Assembly (NCBI GenBank): GCA_016722025.1
Contig: JADKGZ010000003.1
Span: 1-64,000, forward strand
Reading direction: 5' to 3'
From: Acidimicrobiaceae bacterium
Lineage (GTDB): Bacteria > Actinomycetota > Acidimicrobiia > Acidimicrobiales > Ilumatobacteraceae
DNA: 64,000 bases
Shown piece after piece: positions 56,290 to 64,000 of the stretch. The position numbers were made by a program, and so were the translations under genes. Below the pieces are notes generated by a model that ran no database searches, was not told where the DNA came from, and worked only from the letters and a program-made list of their open reading frames with translations. The first letter of the stretch is position 1; the number at the start of each line of letters is the position of its first letter.

Positions 56290-56592
56290 TCACCGGTCGG
56301 GCTCGGCCACAGGGGTGGCCGGCCAGTTGGCCCGAGGTATGAGCCGACGAGCCAGCTCGAGGTCGTAGGATTTCGTCGCGTTGGCCGCCAGCGTCGCGCC
56401 GAGCACTCTCGCATCGAGCCATTCCGCGTACTGGCCAACCGGTGCGTCCGAGGTTCTGGACACACCTTGGCGTCTGAGCTCGCCCAGGATCGCCTCGTAC
56501 GCCTGGAGTAGCGCACGCGGTGAGGCGCCATTGAGCGCCGCTTCGTCGATCAACAACCGAACCTCCGAACTTGCACAGGTGCATGTTGCCAC
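56290..56592 (-). pseudogene. Truncated DUF6998-like gene fragment
   Basis: 100 residues: ALLQAYEAILGELRRQGVSR, then APVGQYAEWLDARVLGATLA and ANATKSYDL. This resembles the N-terminal half of small island proteins (DUF6998-like) with ELRRRGV...GDYAEWLVA...NSxKSYD, whose C-terminal half should carry a QVK-type nuclease-like motif; that half is absent here. Looks like a recombination remnant. Family assignment from memory, moderate. Confidence 0.45.
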
Positions 56593-57046
56593 CCGACCCG
56601 GACGGGTTGCGTGTATTGACGCACCGAAACTGTCACCTGCCAGCGTTCAGAGGCGGGCACCCGGGAGTCACCGCCGTTGCGCACGCGTGAGCCAGTGGAT
56701 TACAGGGCTTCGCCATCGGCGTCGGTGCATGCGGCGCGATGACACGCCAGACGGCCAGTCCAGCGCTGGCCCGGCACTCCGAGGGCCCTCCCTCTTGTGA
56801 CCCTGCCGGCCGTGTCTGCAAGTACGGCAGGCGGCCGTGAGGACCAGCACCTGCAGGCTCCTGCCGAGCCTGCAAATTCGCGCGTGACCGGGCAGCGTGT
56901 CGGTCGGCGATCTGGCCGGCGAGATCCTGCAACGGGAAGCCGAGGTGTTCTGCGTCGGCCGCTAAGCGATGACCGGTTCGGACCAGCACCCCCTTCAATG
57001 ACCCTCATTCGCCGACCGGACCAACATCCGGCGCTCGCGCCGCTGA
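56593..57046. other. 454-base stretch without a convincing gene
   Basis: Open frames exist on the minus strand but switch between protein-like and nonsense composition (for example HRLAADAEHLGFPLQDLAGQ around 56920-56980 and AACRTCRHGRQGHK around 56810-56850). It probably holds the decayed remains of one small gene. Confidence 0.4.
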
Positions 57047-57817
57047 TCAGCCTGGATCTTGCAGTGCGACGCGCTCGAGAAACGCCACTCGATCGCGCGG
57101 ACTGGTCTTCCTGCGCCGAGCAAGGATCGCTCGGTGCGACAACTCCTTGCGGTTTGGGCGGTCGTACAGCGATGCTGCGTTCGGATTGGAAAACGTGACC
57201 ACCCCAACGCCAAGGTCCGTCGCTGCCACTCGAATGCGTGCGGGGATGCCGTCAGCGTGCGCGAAGAGCCATGCGTACTCAGCGCCTCGAGCCTGCTCGT
57301 ACGACTGGTAGACGGACTGGATGCCGAACCCGTTCTGTTGTTCGATCTCGAAACAGTGAATCTCTCGCGCAGCGTGTGGCGCGGTCTTCCGGCGAGGATG
57401 GGCGAACACCACGAGATCGGGGTTTGCCCAGTCGCCGGCTCCCTTGCGGGGCTGGCCGGGGCAGAGCACACCATCGGCTTCGCCAGTCTTGAGGCCGAGC
57501 ACATCCGGCCCCCACTTCTTGGTGAAGGTGTTCTGAATGGCCTCGTACAAGGCCACGCTGGAATAGTTCTCAGCGCCCCAATAGATGAGTTTCTTGCCAT
57601 TGGCCTTGGTAGCGCGCGGCGGACGATTCGCACCGGAAGACTTCGACGCACGTGGCGGCGTCGTCACCTTCTCGATCGCGGCATCGATCTGTACGGAAGT
57701 CAGCGGGTTCGACGCGTCCGACGACGACAGTGCCTCATGAATCGCTGCAATCGAAGCCTCCTGGCCAGATTGCTTCACCAGGAAATCGATCACGCGTCGC
57801 TCGTGTGCAACGGTCAT
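57047..57817 (-). CDS. Probable PD-(D/E)XK nuclease-like protein with N-terminal winged helix
   Basis: 256 residues. An N-terminal wHTH-like segment (HERRVIDFLVKQSGQEASIA), a basic Pro/Lys linker, and then a mixed alpha/beta domain with NPDLVVFAHPRRK, EIHCFEIEQQNGFGIQSVYQ and YEQARGAEYAWLFAHADG. The spacing of Asp (NPDL) and Glu-x-Glu (CFEIEQ) with a following helix resembles the PD-(D/E)XK restriction-nuclease fold, with Gln in place of Lys. Activity is inference. It belongs to the island's defence-like block. Confidence 0.6.
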   Translation of the reverse strand: MTVAHERRVIDFLVKQSGQEASIAAIHEALSSSDASNPLTSVQIDAAIEKVTTPPRASKSSGANRPPRATKANGKKLIYWGAENYSSVALYEAIQNTFTKKWGPDVLGLKTGEADGVLCPGQPRKGAGDWANPDLVVFAHPRRKTAPHAAREIHCFEIEQQNGFGIQSVYQSYEQARGAEYAWLFAHADGIPARIRVAATDLGVGVVTFSNPNAASLYDRPNRKELSHRAILARRRKTSPRDRVAFLERVALQDPG

Positions 57818-57862
57818 TCGGCAAACCTCGCTGTCGTGCCAGGCGGCAATCGGTTCATTCCG

Positions 57863-58483
57863 TCACCACGGTGTAGCCCGCGCTTCGAGCGCGGCAATCA
57901 GGGCAGGCAACCCCACGGCATCCACATGGTCATTGACGTGCCCATCGAACCCGGGCGACCCACCGTGCAAGGAAGCGCAAAACTCCTCGAACAGATCACT
58001 CGGGATGTCGCTCGACATGGCGCGAGCGATCACGACGTAACCGCGGAACTCCTCCGCCGGCGCCTCCTCCGCCTCCCACTCATTGAGAAACCCCACGTCG
58101 TCGGCCGGCAGGTAGCAATCCTCACCGTCGAGACCAGGTTCCGTCCCGTCCAGGCCTTCGAAATCGACCTCGTTGAGTGCTGCGAGACGGGCACCCAGAT
58201 CGGCGCCGGAAGACTGAACTCCTTCTGAACGCTCGATCGCCGCCACATAGTCCGCAAGCGTGCCGTAGCCGTGTTGTTCCAGGCGCTCGCCCAGGGTGTC
58301 CAAATCACCCGACCTCCGTAGATCTCCGAAATCGACCAGGACGGGTTGCTCGTCCGCTGCGTCGGCCTCGGCAATCGTGGCCGCGCTGACAATGTGAGCG
58401 ATGTTGTCGAACGGACTCCAGCGAACGTACAGCACCTTGCCGTCGTTCCTGGCGAGGCTGACATCGATGTCTCCCGAGCTCAT
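57863..58483 (-). CDS. Acidic paralogue A of a divergent pair
   Basis: 206 residues from ATG 58483 (SSGDIDVSLARNDGKVLYVR). Acidic, no TM or signal. It shares with the divergent gene at 58660 the segments GTLADYVAAIERSEGV and IARAMSSDIPSDLFEEF, in the same order, plus a GDLRRSG element. No known family recognised. Co-directional with the nuclease-like gene 45 bases downstream. Confidence 0.65.
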   Translation of the reverse strand: MSSGDIDVSLARNDGKVLYVRWSPFDNIAHIVSAATIAEADAADEQPVLVDFGDLRRSGDLDTLGERLEQHGYGTLADYVAAIERSEGVQSSGADLGARLAALNEVDFEGLDGTEPGLDGEDCYLPADDVGFLNEWEAEEAPAEEFRGYVVIARAMSSDIPSDLFEEFCASLHGGSPGFDGHVNDHVDAVGLPALIAALEARATPW

Positions 58484-58659
58484 GTTCGCGCCTCCAGGTT
58501 TCCACGGATCATAAGCAGACTCACGATGATTGACTCCACATCCAGCGCCGCAAAGCACCGCTACTACTTTGGCCCAAGGGGTCCCTGCCGACCACTACGG
58601 TACGAGTGACTCCCGCGATGTCACCGTCCAGCGATACCCGGTGAGCGAGAGGAATGGCG

Positions 58660-59205
58660 ATGGCGAAGCTCGAGGTGTGGCCGCTGGAACTGCAGGGCTT
58701 CGCAATTGTGTCGACCGAAACAGCTGAAAGGCTCCGCCTCCAGTACGAGCCGTACGTCGACATCGAACAAACCCCGACGTGGGGTGACTTCCGTAGGGCC
58801 GGTCATCCGTTCGACATGGCCTGCGAGATCATCGATGACGACGCTCGGGGAGACCTGGCGGACTACGTCGCAGCAGTGGAGTCAGCCAATGCAGTAGACG
58901 AAGGTACCGCAACTCTCGAAGAGCGGTGGCGGCGTGCTTGCTCTCTCGCACAAGGCCCTGCACAAGACTCCGAGGCCCCCACGGACGACGAAACCTTCAC
59001 GTACCAGCACGGAGAGTACGGCGCCGACATCGAGTGGTTGATCGCCCTTCAGAAACGCATGCTTGACGACCTGCCCGACGACGTGCTCGACCAGTTCAGG
59101 CTCCGCGTCGACGGGACGAGCGAGTGGCCAGCCGGACTCGTACCCACCGAGCAACTGGACGATGTCAAAGATCGGCTCGTCGCACTCGGGTACGAGTTCG
59201 CGTGA
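58660..59205 (+). CDS. Acidic paralogue B, coupled to phosphatase
   Basis: 181 residues from ATG 58660, chosen because GAGAGGA lies 6 bases upstream (ATG 58654 would leave almost no spacing). Acidic; matches paralogue A in GDLADYVAAVESANAV and LQKRMLDDLPDDVLDQF, with GDFRRAG before. Its stop overlaps the GTG of the phosphatase gene (GTGA), a translational coupling that suggests a complex or regulatory pair. Immunity or antitoxin function is one hypothesis; none is proven. Confidence 0.68.
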   Translation: MAKLEVWPLELQGFAIVSTETAERLRLQYEPYVDIEQTPTWGDFRRAGHPFDMACEIIDDDARGDLADYVAAVESANAVDEGTATLEERWRRACSLAQGPAQDSEAPTDDETFTYQHGEYGADIEWLIALQKRMLDDLPDDVLDQFRLRVDGTSEWPAGLVPTEQLDDVKDRLVALGYEFA

Positions 59206-60155
59206 CGTTGACCAGTTCAGAGGCGCCGAACTTGATCGATGGATTCGACGTGATCGGCGATGTTCACGGCCACGCTGACAAGCTCGCGGCTCTACTCGAC
59301 CAGATGGGGTACACGAGAAACGCCGGTGCGTGGGCTCATCCTCGGCGCCAGGCTGTCTTCGTCGGGGACCTGATCGACAATGGGCCGCAGCAGGTGGCCA
59401 CCGTCGACATCGTGCGCAAGATGGAAGCCGCCGGTTCAGCGCTCGTGGCGATGGGCAACCATGAGTTCAACGCCATCGCTTGGCATCGCGGGTGGCGCGA
59501 ACGAAGCAAGAAGAACCGCGAACAACACAAGGCCTTTCTCGACGAGGTCGTCGATGGCTCCCCGCTCCACGACGAAGTCGTTGCATGGTTCACCCGACTG
59601 CCCCTCTGGTTCGACCTCGGAGGTCTCCGCGTCATTCACGCTTGCTGGGACCAGTGGTCAATGTCTGTCCTGTCCCCTCACCTTGCCAACAACAACTCGA
59701 TGAGCGAGGACGGCCTCGAGGCGGCGGCGTACAAGGGAACTGCGGAGTTCGACGCAGTGGAGATCTTGCTCAAGGGTCCTGAAGTGCCGCTACCGAGCGA
59801 GTTTGGGTATCTCGACAAGAAGCAGCACCCGCGAGTACACGCCCGCTACCGGTGGTGGAGAAATGGACCCACGACGTATTGGCACCGCGCTCACCTGCCC
59901 TCTGATGCCCTCGGCCTGGACGAGCAACCGCACCGAGGGTTCCCCGACATCGACCTACCGACTCCGCTACCAGTCCCGCCCTATGTGGGGCCGCCGGTGG
60001 TCTACGGCCACTACTGGCAAACGGGGTTGCTGCAACTCACCAGCCCCATCACAGTGTGTGTCGACTACAGCGCCGGCAAGGGTGGACCGTTGGCGGCCTA
60101 CCGATGGAGCGGCGAGACCACGCTGACCGACCTGCACCTCGTCGCCGCTGAGTAA
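59202..60155 (+). CDS. Metallophosphoesterase, ApaH/PrpE-like
   Basis: 317 residues from GTG 59202. Motifs of the calcineurin-like family in order: GDVHGH (residues ~18-23), GDLIDNGP, GNHEFNAIAWH, and late GHYW. Closest in look to PrpE/ApaH-type enzymes that hydrolyse Ap4A or dephosphorylate proteins. An inserted helical region (WRERSKKNREQHKAF) sits between motifs. Its unusual context, coupled to an acidic island protein, hints at a role in a defence or signalling module. Confidence 0.85.
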   Translation: MTLTSSEAPNLIDGFDVIGDVHGHADKLAALLDQMGYTRNAGAWAHPRRQAVFVGDLIDNGPQQVATVDIVRKMEAAGSALVAMGNHEFNAIAWHRGWRERSKKNREQHKAFLDEVVDGSPLHDEVVAWFTRLPLWFDLGGLRVIHACWDQWSMSVLSPHLANNNSMSEDGLEAAAYKGTAEFDAVEILLKGPEVPLPSEFGYLDKKQHPRVHARYRWWRNGPTTYWHRAHLPSDALGLDEQPHRGFPDIDLPTPLPVPPYVGPPVVYGHYWQTGLLQLTSPITVCVDYSAGKGGPLAAYRWSGETTLTDLHLVAAE

Positions 60156-60242
60156 CTCATCCTGTCGACGGATCGTTGTCACACTGCTGGCTCATACTCG
60201 ACTTGTCGATACAGCGTCCCCACGAGATCGCGATCACACACC

Positions 60243-63200
60243 ATGACAGACCACCTCCTCACCCCCTCGAAGATCACTGCGTTTCTCGATTGCGGCCACT
60301 ACCTCACCCTGCGGCACCGCCTCGAGGCCAACGAGATCTCCATCGCCACCCCCTTCGGGTCGATGGCACAGATGCTGATGGAGAAGGGGCAGGAGCACGA
60401 GCAGGCCTGTCTCGCCCATTACCGAGCGCAGGGTAAGCAAGTCTTCGAGGTCCCTCCGAAGGAGCGCGGTGAGTCGTTCGCCGACTGGGTAGCCCGAGTC
60501 GGCAACCCGGTGGCCGGCGACTTCGACGTGATCTACCAGATGCCGTTCGTTCACGACGGTGTGCGCGGCGTCGCCGACTTCATCGAGCGCATCGTCGACA
60601 ACGAAACGGGCACCGTTCGATACGAGCCGGTCGACGCCAAGCTCGCCCGCGCGGCAGCGAAGCCCGGACACGTGTTGCAGCTGTGCTTCTACGCCGAAGC
60701 AATCGAAGCGCTCACCGGGATTGCCCCGGTCGACCTCCGCATCTGGCTCGGCTCGGGTCGCATCGAGAGTGTCCGCCTTGCCAATGTCCAGGCCTACTGG
60801 CGACGGTTGCGTCGGCAGCTCGCTGCAGTGATGGCGGCTGATCCCGCCGACGTGGCGACGGAGCCGGAACGATGCACCCACTGCCAGTTCTGCGAGTTCT
60901 CCGCAGTGTGTGAGGCTCAATGGCGCAACGACGACTCACTGCTGTTCGTCGCCAACATCTTGAAGGCCGACCGCCAGACCCTCGTTGCTCACGGGCACCC
61001 CACCATGGCCGCCCTCGCAGCGTGCGACCAGCCGGTCGACGGGCTCCGCGAGCAACGGCGGGGGCGCCTGGTGACGCAAGCACGGCTGCAGGTGCAGGCA
61101 CGGGACAGCGGAGGCATCAAGCCGCCACATCTGCTGTTGGCCGCGCAGACCGACGGTCCGCCGGTCGGGTTCCTGGCGCTTCCCCAACCCGATGACGGCG
61201 ATGTCTTCCTCGACTACGAGGGCCACCCCTTCTGGCAGGCGGACAGGGGCCTGTTCTTCCTCTTCGGCCTGATCACCAAGGACGTCAGTGGCGCATGGGT
61301 GTACGACGAGAGATGGGCACACAGCGTTCAGGATGAAGCGCACGCCACCAAGCAACTGATCGATTACTTCGCCGAACGCCGCCAGCAGTACCCGGGCATG
61401 CACGTCTACCACTACAACCACACGGAGCGATCGTCCCTCGAGCGCCTGGCCATCGAACACGGTGTCGGTGAAGCGAAGCTCGCCGAGCTGGTGGAGACCG
61501 GACTATTCGTCGACCTGCTCACCGTGGTCACCAATGCGATGCAGGTCGGAGTCGAGTCGTACGGGTTGAAGCACATCGAGCTGCTCGCCGCGTACGAACG
61601 CAACCATGACATCGACCAAGGTGCCGGCGCAGTCGTCGAGTACGACGCCTACTGCCACGACGGTGAGGCCAGTCGGCTCACCCGCATCGCCCGCTACAAC
61701 GAGGACGACGTGCGCGCGACGCTTGCGCTGCGCGACTGGCTGCTCACCCAACGCCCTGACGACCTGCCCTGGCGAGCAACAGTCATCGAGCAAGCGGAGT
61801 CCGCGTACCCCGACATCGACGCTCAGGTCGAAGCACTACATCTGTTCCCCGCCGACTCAGCTGAGCACCTGCTGGGCGATCTGCTCGGCTACTGGCTACG
61901 GGAGAGCCGCGCCGTGTTCGGGGGCATGATCTCCAAGACCGCCTACGACCTCGAAGCACAGCTCAACGACGTCGGCATGCTGGCCGGGCTGCAGTTCGTC
62001 GACGTCGTGCAACGAGTCGGCGTGCGCGGCAACCCGATCACGCCAGCGATCGAGCTCAAGATGCCGGCTCAGGCAGTCGGGCGCAAGCTGACTGACGGGG
62101 CAAGCGTCATCTTCTCCGCCGGCGATGAGCTCTTTGGTTTCAGCAGCATCGCAGCCATCGACCCCGACGCAGGCCTGGTCCAGCTCACCTGGAACGAGCG
62201 GTGCCAGGAGCTCGGCATCCATCCGACCGCCGTCGTACTCAACGACTGGGTAGCGCCACGTCCGAAACCCGCAGCAGTCTCGGAACTGGCTGCAACGGTT
62301 CTCGAAGGGGATGGGTCGGCCGCGCCGAACGAAGCCGCGATGGCGATTCTTCGCCGCATGCCACCGACGTTCGCGGGCGGGCATCAACTCCCCAACGGCG
62401 GCTTCACCGACGACCTCGAGGAGATGCAGCAATGGGTGCTCCGTCTCGATGGCACCTACGTGGCCATCCAAGGCCCGCCAGGCACCGGCAAGACCTACAC
62501 CGGAGCACATCTCATCCACTGCCTCGTCAAAGCCGGCAAGCGAGTCGGCATCACTGCGATGAGCCACCATGCCATCGACAACCTGCTCGAGGAAGTGGTC
62601 GCCGTGTTCACGAAGGCCGGCGACCTTTCCCTGTTGCATGCGGTGCGCAAGGTCGACGGTTCGCACCCGCGGCCGCACCCCTCTGTCACCTACACCACCT
62701 CCAACGACCCGTGTCGACGACCCGAGTTCAATGTGGTCGGAGGCACCACCTGGCTGTTCTCACGAGCCGAGATGCGCGCCACACCTGTCGACGTGCTGAT
62801 CGTCGACGAGGCCGGTCAGCTTGCGCTGGCCGACGCGCTCGCCACTGCCGACGCGGCGCACGGCGTCGTGCTCTTGGGCGACCCGCTGCAGCTGGCCCAG
62901 GTGTCGAAAGGCACGCATCCGAATGGGTCCGGTGCGAGCGTCCTCGAGCACGTGCTGGGCGAGCACGCCACGATGCCTGCCGACCGGGGGGTGTTCTTGT
63001 CGCAGACGCACCGCATGCACCCCGACGTCTGCGGGTTCATCTCCGACCACATCTACGACGGCCGGCTCACCTCCCACACCAGTTGCTCCGTCCAGAACAC
63101 CGGTGCGGGAACCGGGCTGCGGTGGCTGCAGTCCCAGCACGACGGGTGCTCCACCGAGTCGATGGCCGAGGCCGAACTCATCCGCGACGAGATCAGCCGA

Positions 63201-63440
63201 TTGATCGGCCTGCAGTGGATCGACGTGCATGGCGCCGAGCACCTGTTGGGAGTCGACGACTTCATGGTGGTCGCGCCCTACAACGACCAAGTCGGCCTGC
63301 TCCGCGGAGTGCTCGACGCATCGACCGTCACTGCCGGAGTCCGGGTCGTGTGCACCGAAACGCTCCTCGACAGCCGCGCCAAGACCACCGAGGAGATGGA
63401 GTTGATCTCCACCCTGTGCGCGTTCGTGGAGCGCTGCTGA
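60243..63440 (+). CDS. TM0106-type RecB nuclease fused to RNase-H-like and SF1 helicase, helicase end truncated
   Basis: 1065 residues. The N-terminal RecB/Cas4-like nuclease has a Cys cluster in RCTHCQFCEFSAVC (probable Fe-S site) and a PVDAKLAR nuclease segment. Residues ~310-520 are an RNase-H-like exonuclease domain (DVFLDYEGHPFW, YNEDDVRATL). The SF1 helicase follows: GPPGTGKT, DEAGQ, a GDPLQLAQVS stretch and QTHRMHPDV, then VVAPYNDQVGLL. After this the normal ending with motifs V-VI (GTVDKFQGQEA-like and a VALSRA-like motif) is missing; a foreign-looking tail ends in FVERC. So the helicase is truncated or recombined. Likely acts on DNA ends. Confidence 0.82.
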   Translation: MTDHLLTPSKITAFLDCGHYLTLRHRLEANEISIATPFGSMAQMLMEKGQEHEQACLAHYRAQGKQVFEVPPKERGESFADWVARVGNPVAGDFDVIYQMPFVHDGVRGVADFIERIVDNETGTVRYEPVDAKLARAAAKPGHVLQLCFYAEAIEALTGIAPVDLRIWLGSGRIESVRLANVQAYWRRLRRQLAAVMAADPADVATEPERCTHCQFCEFSAVCEAQWRNDDSLLFVANILKADRQTLVAHGHPTMAALAACDQPVDGLREQRRGRLVTQARLQVQARDSGGIKPPHLLLAAQTDGPPVGFLALPQPDDGDVFLDYEGHPFWQADRGLFFLFGLITKDVSGAWVYDERWAHSVQDEAHATKQLIDYFAERRQQYPGMHVYHYNHTERSSLERLAIEHGVGEAKLAELVETGLFVDLLTVVTNAMQVGVESYGLKHIELLAAYERNHDIDQGAGAVVEYDAYCHDGEASRLTRIARYNEDDVRATLALRDWLLTQRPDDLPWRATVIEQAESAYPDIDAQVEALHLFPADSAEHLLGDLLGYWLRESRAVFGGMISKTAYDLEAQLNDVGMLAGLQFVDVVQRVGVRGNPITPAIELKMPAQAVGRKLTDGASVIFSAGDELFGFSSIAAIDPDAGLVQLTWNERCQELGIHPTAVVLNDWVAPRPKPAAVSELAATVLEGDGSAAPNEAAMAILRRMPPTFAGGHQLPNGGFTDDLEEMQQWVLRLDGTYVAIQGPPGTGKTYTGAHLIHCLVKAGKRVGITAMSHHAIDNLLEEVVAVFTKAGDLSLLHAVRKVDGSHPRPHPSVTYTTSNDPCRRPEFNVVGGTTWLFSRAEMRATPVDVLIVDEAGQLALADALATADAAHGVVLLGDPLQLAQVSKGTHPNGSGASVLEHVLGEHATMPADRGVFLSQTHRMHPDVCGFISDHIYDGRLTSHTSCSVQNTGAGTGLRWLQSQHDGCSTESMAEAELIRDEISRLIGLQWIDVHGAEHLLGVDDFMVVAPYNDQVGLLRGVLDASTVTAGVRVVCTETLLDSRAKTTEEMELISTLCAFVERC

Positions 63441-63493
63441 CATGACCAGGACGATGTGCGCCAACTGCACCCCACTCGAAAGGACACCACTCG

Positions 63494-64000
63494 ATGGCGT
63501 TGCTCTATGACCCAGGAACGTTCAGGCCGGAGTCGACCACCGACTTCGACCAATCATCGTGGATGCTCACGTGGCGCGACGGGCCGTGGCACCTTCACGA
63601 CATCGAGCTCGGCAGCACCGTCTACCTCGTTCGGGCCGGCTCGACGCAGCGCATCGTGTGGGAGACACGGGTGACGCAGGCGTTCGGGGTTCCGTACGAG
63701 GCCATCGGCGACCTGGCCAACGAAGTGTTCCTTCGCTGGGGTCTCGTCATCGAGACGCCGCAGATGGCACAGGGCGGGTTCTGCATCGGATGGCGAGCCG
63801 AACCGATCGCGAGGCTCGATCGCGGCCCACAGCCCTTGCCCGAGCACTTCGTGGTGAACCCCGACGAAGCGCTCGATCTCGATGGCTTCCAGCAGAGCGC
63901 CCACATGTCGGCCGCCTTTCGACGCCAGTGGGGTTTGCCGGAGGACCCCGACGTTTTCTGCACCGGACGACCCCCAATGGGATGGTTCGGCCCATCACGG
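63494..64000 (+). CDS. Hypothetical protein, partial, open to window end
   Basis: 169 codons from ATG 63494 to the last base, no stop. A beta-rich start (WRDGPWHLHDIELGSTVYLV, RAGSTQRIVWETRVTQAF) resembles the strand order of EVE/PUA-like barrels, then a helical region and AFRRQWGLPEDPDVFCTGRP. It follows the nuclease-helicase by 53 bases on the same strand, so may be part of the same operon. Family not established. Confidence 0.6.
   Translation, partial: MALLYDPGTFRPESTTDFDQSSWMLTWRDGPWHLHDIELGSTVYLVRAGSTQRIVWETRVTQAFGVPYEAIGDLANEVFLRWGLVIETPQMAQGGFCIGWRAEPIARLDRGPQPLPEHFVVNPDEALDLDGFQQSAHMSAAFRRQWGLPEDPDVFCTGRPPMGWFGPSR

Larger units (their letters stand above)
45241..64000. mobile_element. 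Integrative (mobilizable or conjugative) island at tRNA-Thr, right end not in window
   Basis: From the tRNA 3' end onward: tyrosine integrase, excisionase-like HTH, WhiB-like, helicase, MobF relaxase, HTH-EVE-like, restriction-like, phosphatase and nuclease-helicase genes, with gene remnants and longer non-coding gaps unlike the compact DNA before it. I searched by eye for a second copy of the tRNA 3' end (about 20 bases) up to 64000 and found none, so the element continues past the window or ends in a diverged repeat. No secretion ATPase or coupling protein is seen. Confidence 0.75.

Noticed and set aside
45241..64000. Right-hand attachment site of the island
   Set aside because: No second copy of the tRNA-Thr 3' end was found by eye in the window; any shorter match would be guesswork.

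Overview
The window is high-GC, gene-dense bacterial DNA from an actinobacterium, most likely class Acidimicrobiia (Ilumatobacter-like). This rests on gene content rather than any marker-gene placement: an F420-type deazaflavin oxidoreductase, UPF0182, SCO6745-family, DUF3263 and LytR_C proteins, HemQ, a WhiB-like protein, a DivIVA-domain protein and a GC-biased GroEL. Many genes carry single-base frameshifts in GC-rich runs, and two stretches (about 7091-8239 and 38812-38995) have lost nearly all A and T. GroEL residues 6-18 fall in the second stretch and are scrambled, so I read these as consensus errors of a draft assembly. Broken chromosomal genes should not be taken as pseudogenes without raw reads.

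Region 1-45 kb is ordinary chromosome. It starts with a TPR protein, then a divergent sugar-acid cluster resembling non-phosphorylative L-fucose breakdown (aldo/keto reductase, fuconate-dehydratase-like enolase-superfamily enzyme, SDR, and a solute-binding-like protein without a signal peptide). Next come an MFS exporter, the G/C-only tract, an MscS channel, Nudix, F420 and amidohydrolase enzymes, a coiled-coil protein, UPF0182, a DivIVA protein with a phage MuF-like cysteine tail, a PDZ-Lon protease, HEAT, fasciclin and NAT proteins, and two esterase lipoproteins. The middle part holds a thioredoxin-fold gene with an in-frame UGA and a SECIS-like hairpin, a GNAT-AAC(3) fusion, PAC2 and Nudix proteins, and a membrane-anchored ECF sigma factor fused to zinc-finger and extracellular domains. 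HemQ, FdhD, aquaporin, an FAD enzyme, an AsnC regulator, GroEL, a MoaD-like protein, glycerate kinase, an MTA/SAH-deaminase-like enzyme, LytR_C, DUF3263 and uridine kinase follow.

From the tRNA-Thr(TGT) at 45165-45240 to the window end is a mobile island with no right end in view. It carries a tyrosine integrase directly behind the tRNA, an excisionase-like HTH protein, a WhiB-like protein, a broken SF2 helicase, an unusual HTH repeat protein with a cysteine tail, a MobF (TrwC/TraA) relaxase-helicase, an HTH-EVE-like fusion, a PD-(D/E)XK-like protein, a divergent pair of paralogous acidic proteins, an ApaH/PrpE-like phosphatase translationally coupled to one of them, a RecB-nuclease/SF1-helicase fusion with a truncated helicase end, and a partial gene. 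No type IV secretion genes are visible, so it could be a mobilizable element or one end of a conjugative element.

The strongest leads are the candidate selenoprotein at 25068-26168, the one-chain membrane sigma/anti-sigma protein at 29261-31849, the DivIVA-MuF fusion at 15779-17797, and the 57.0-64.0 kb island block as a possible defence or toxin-antitoxin module.
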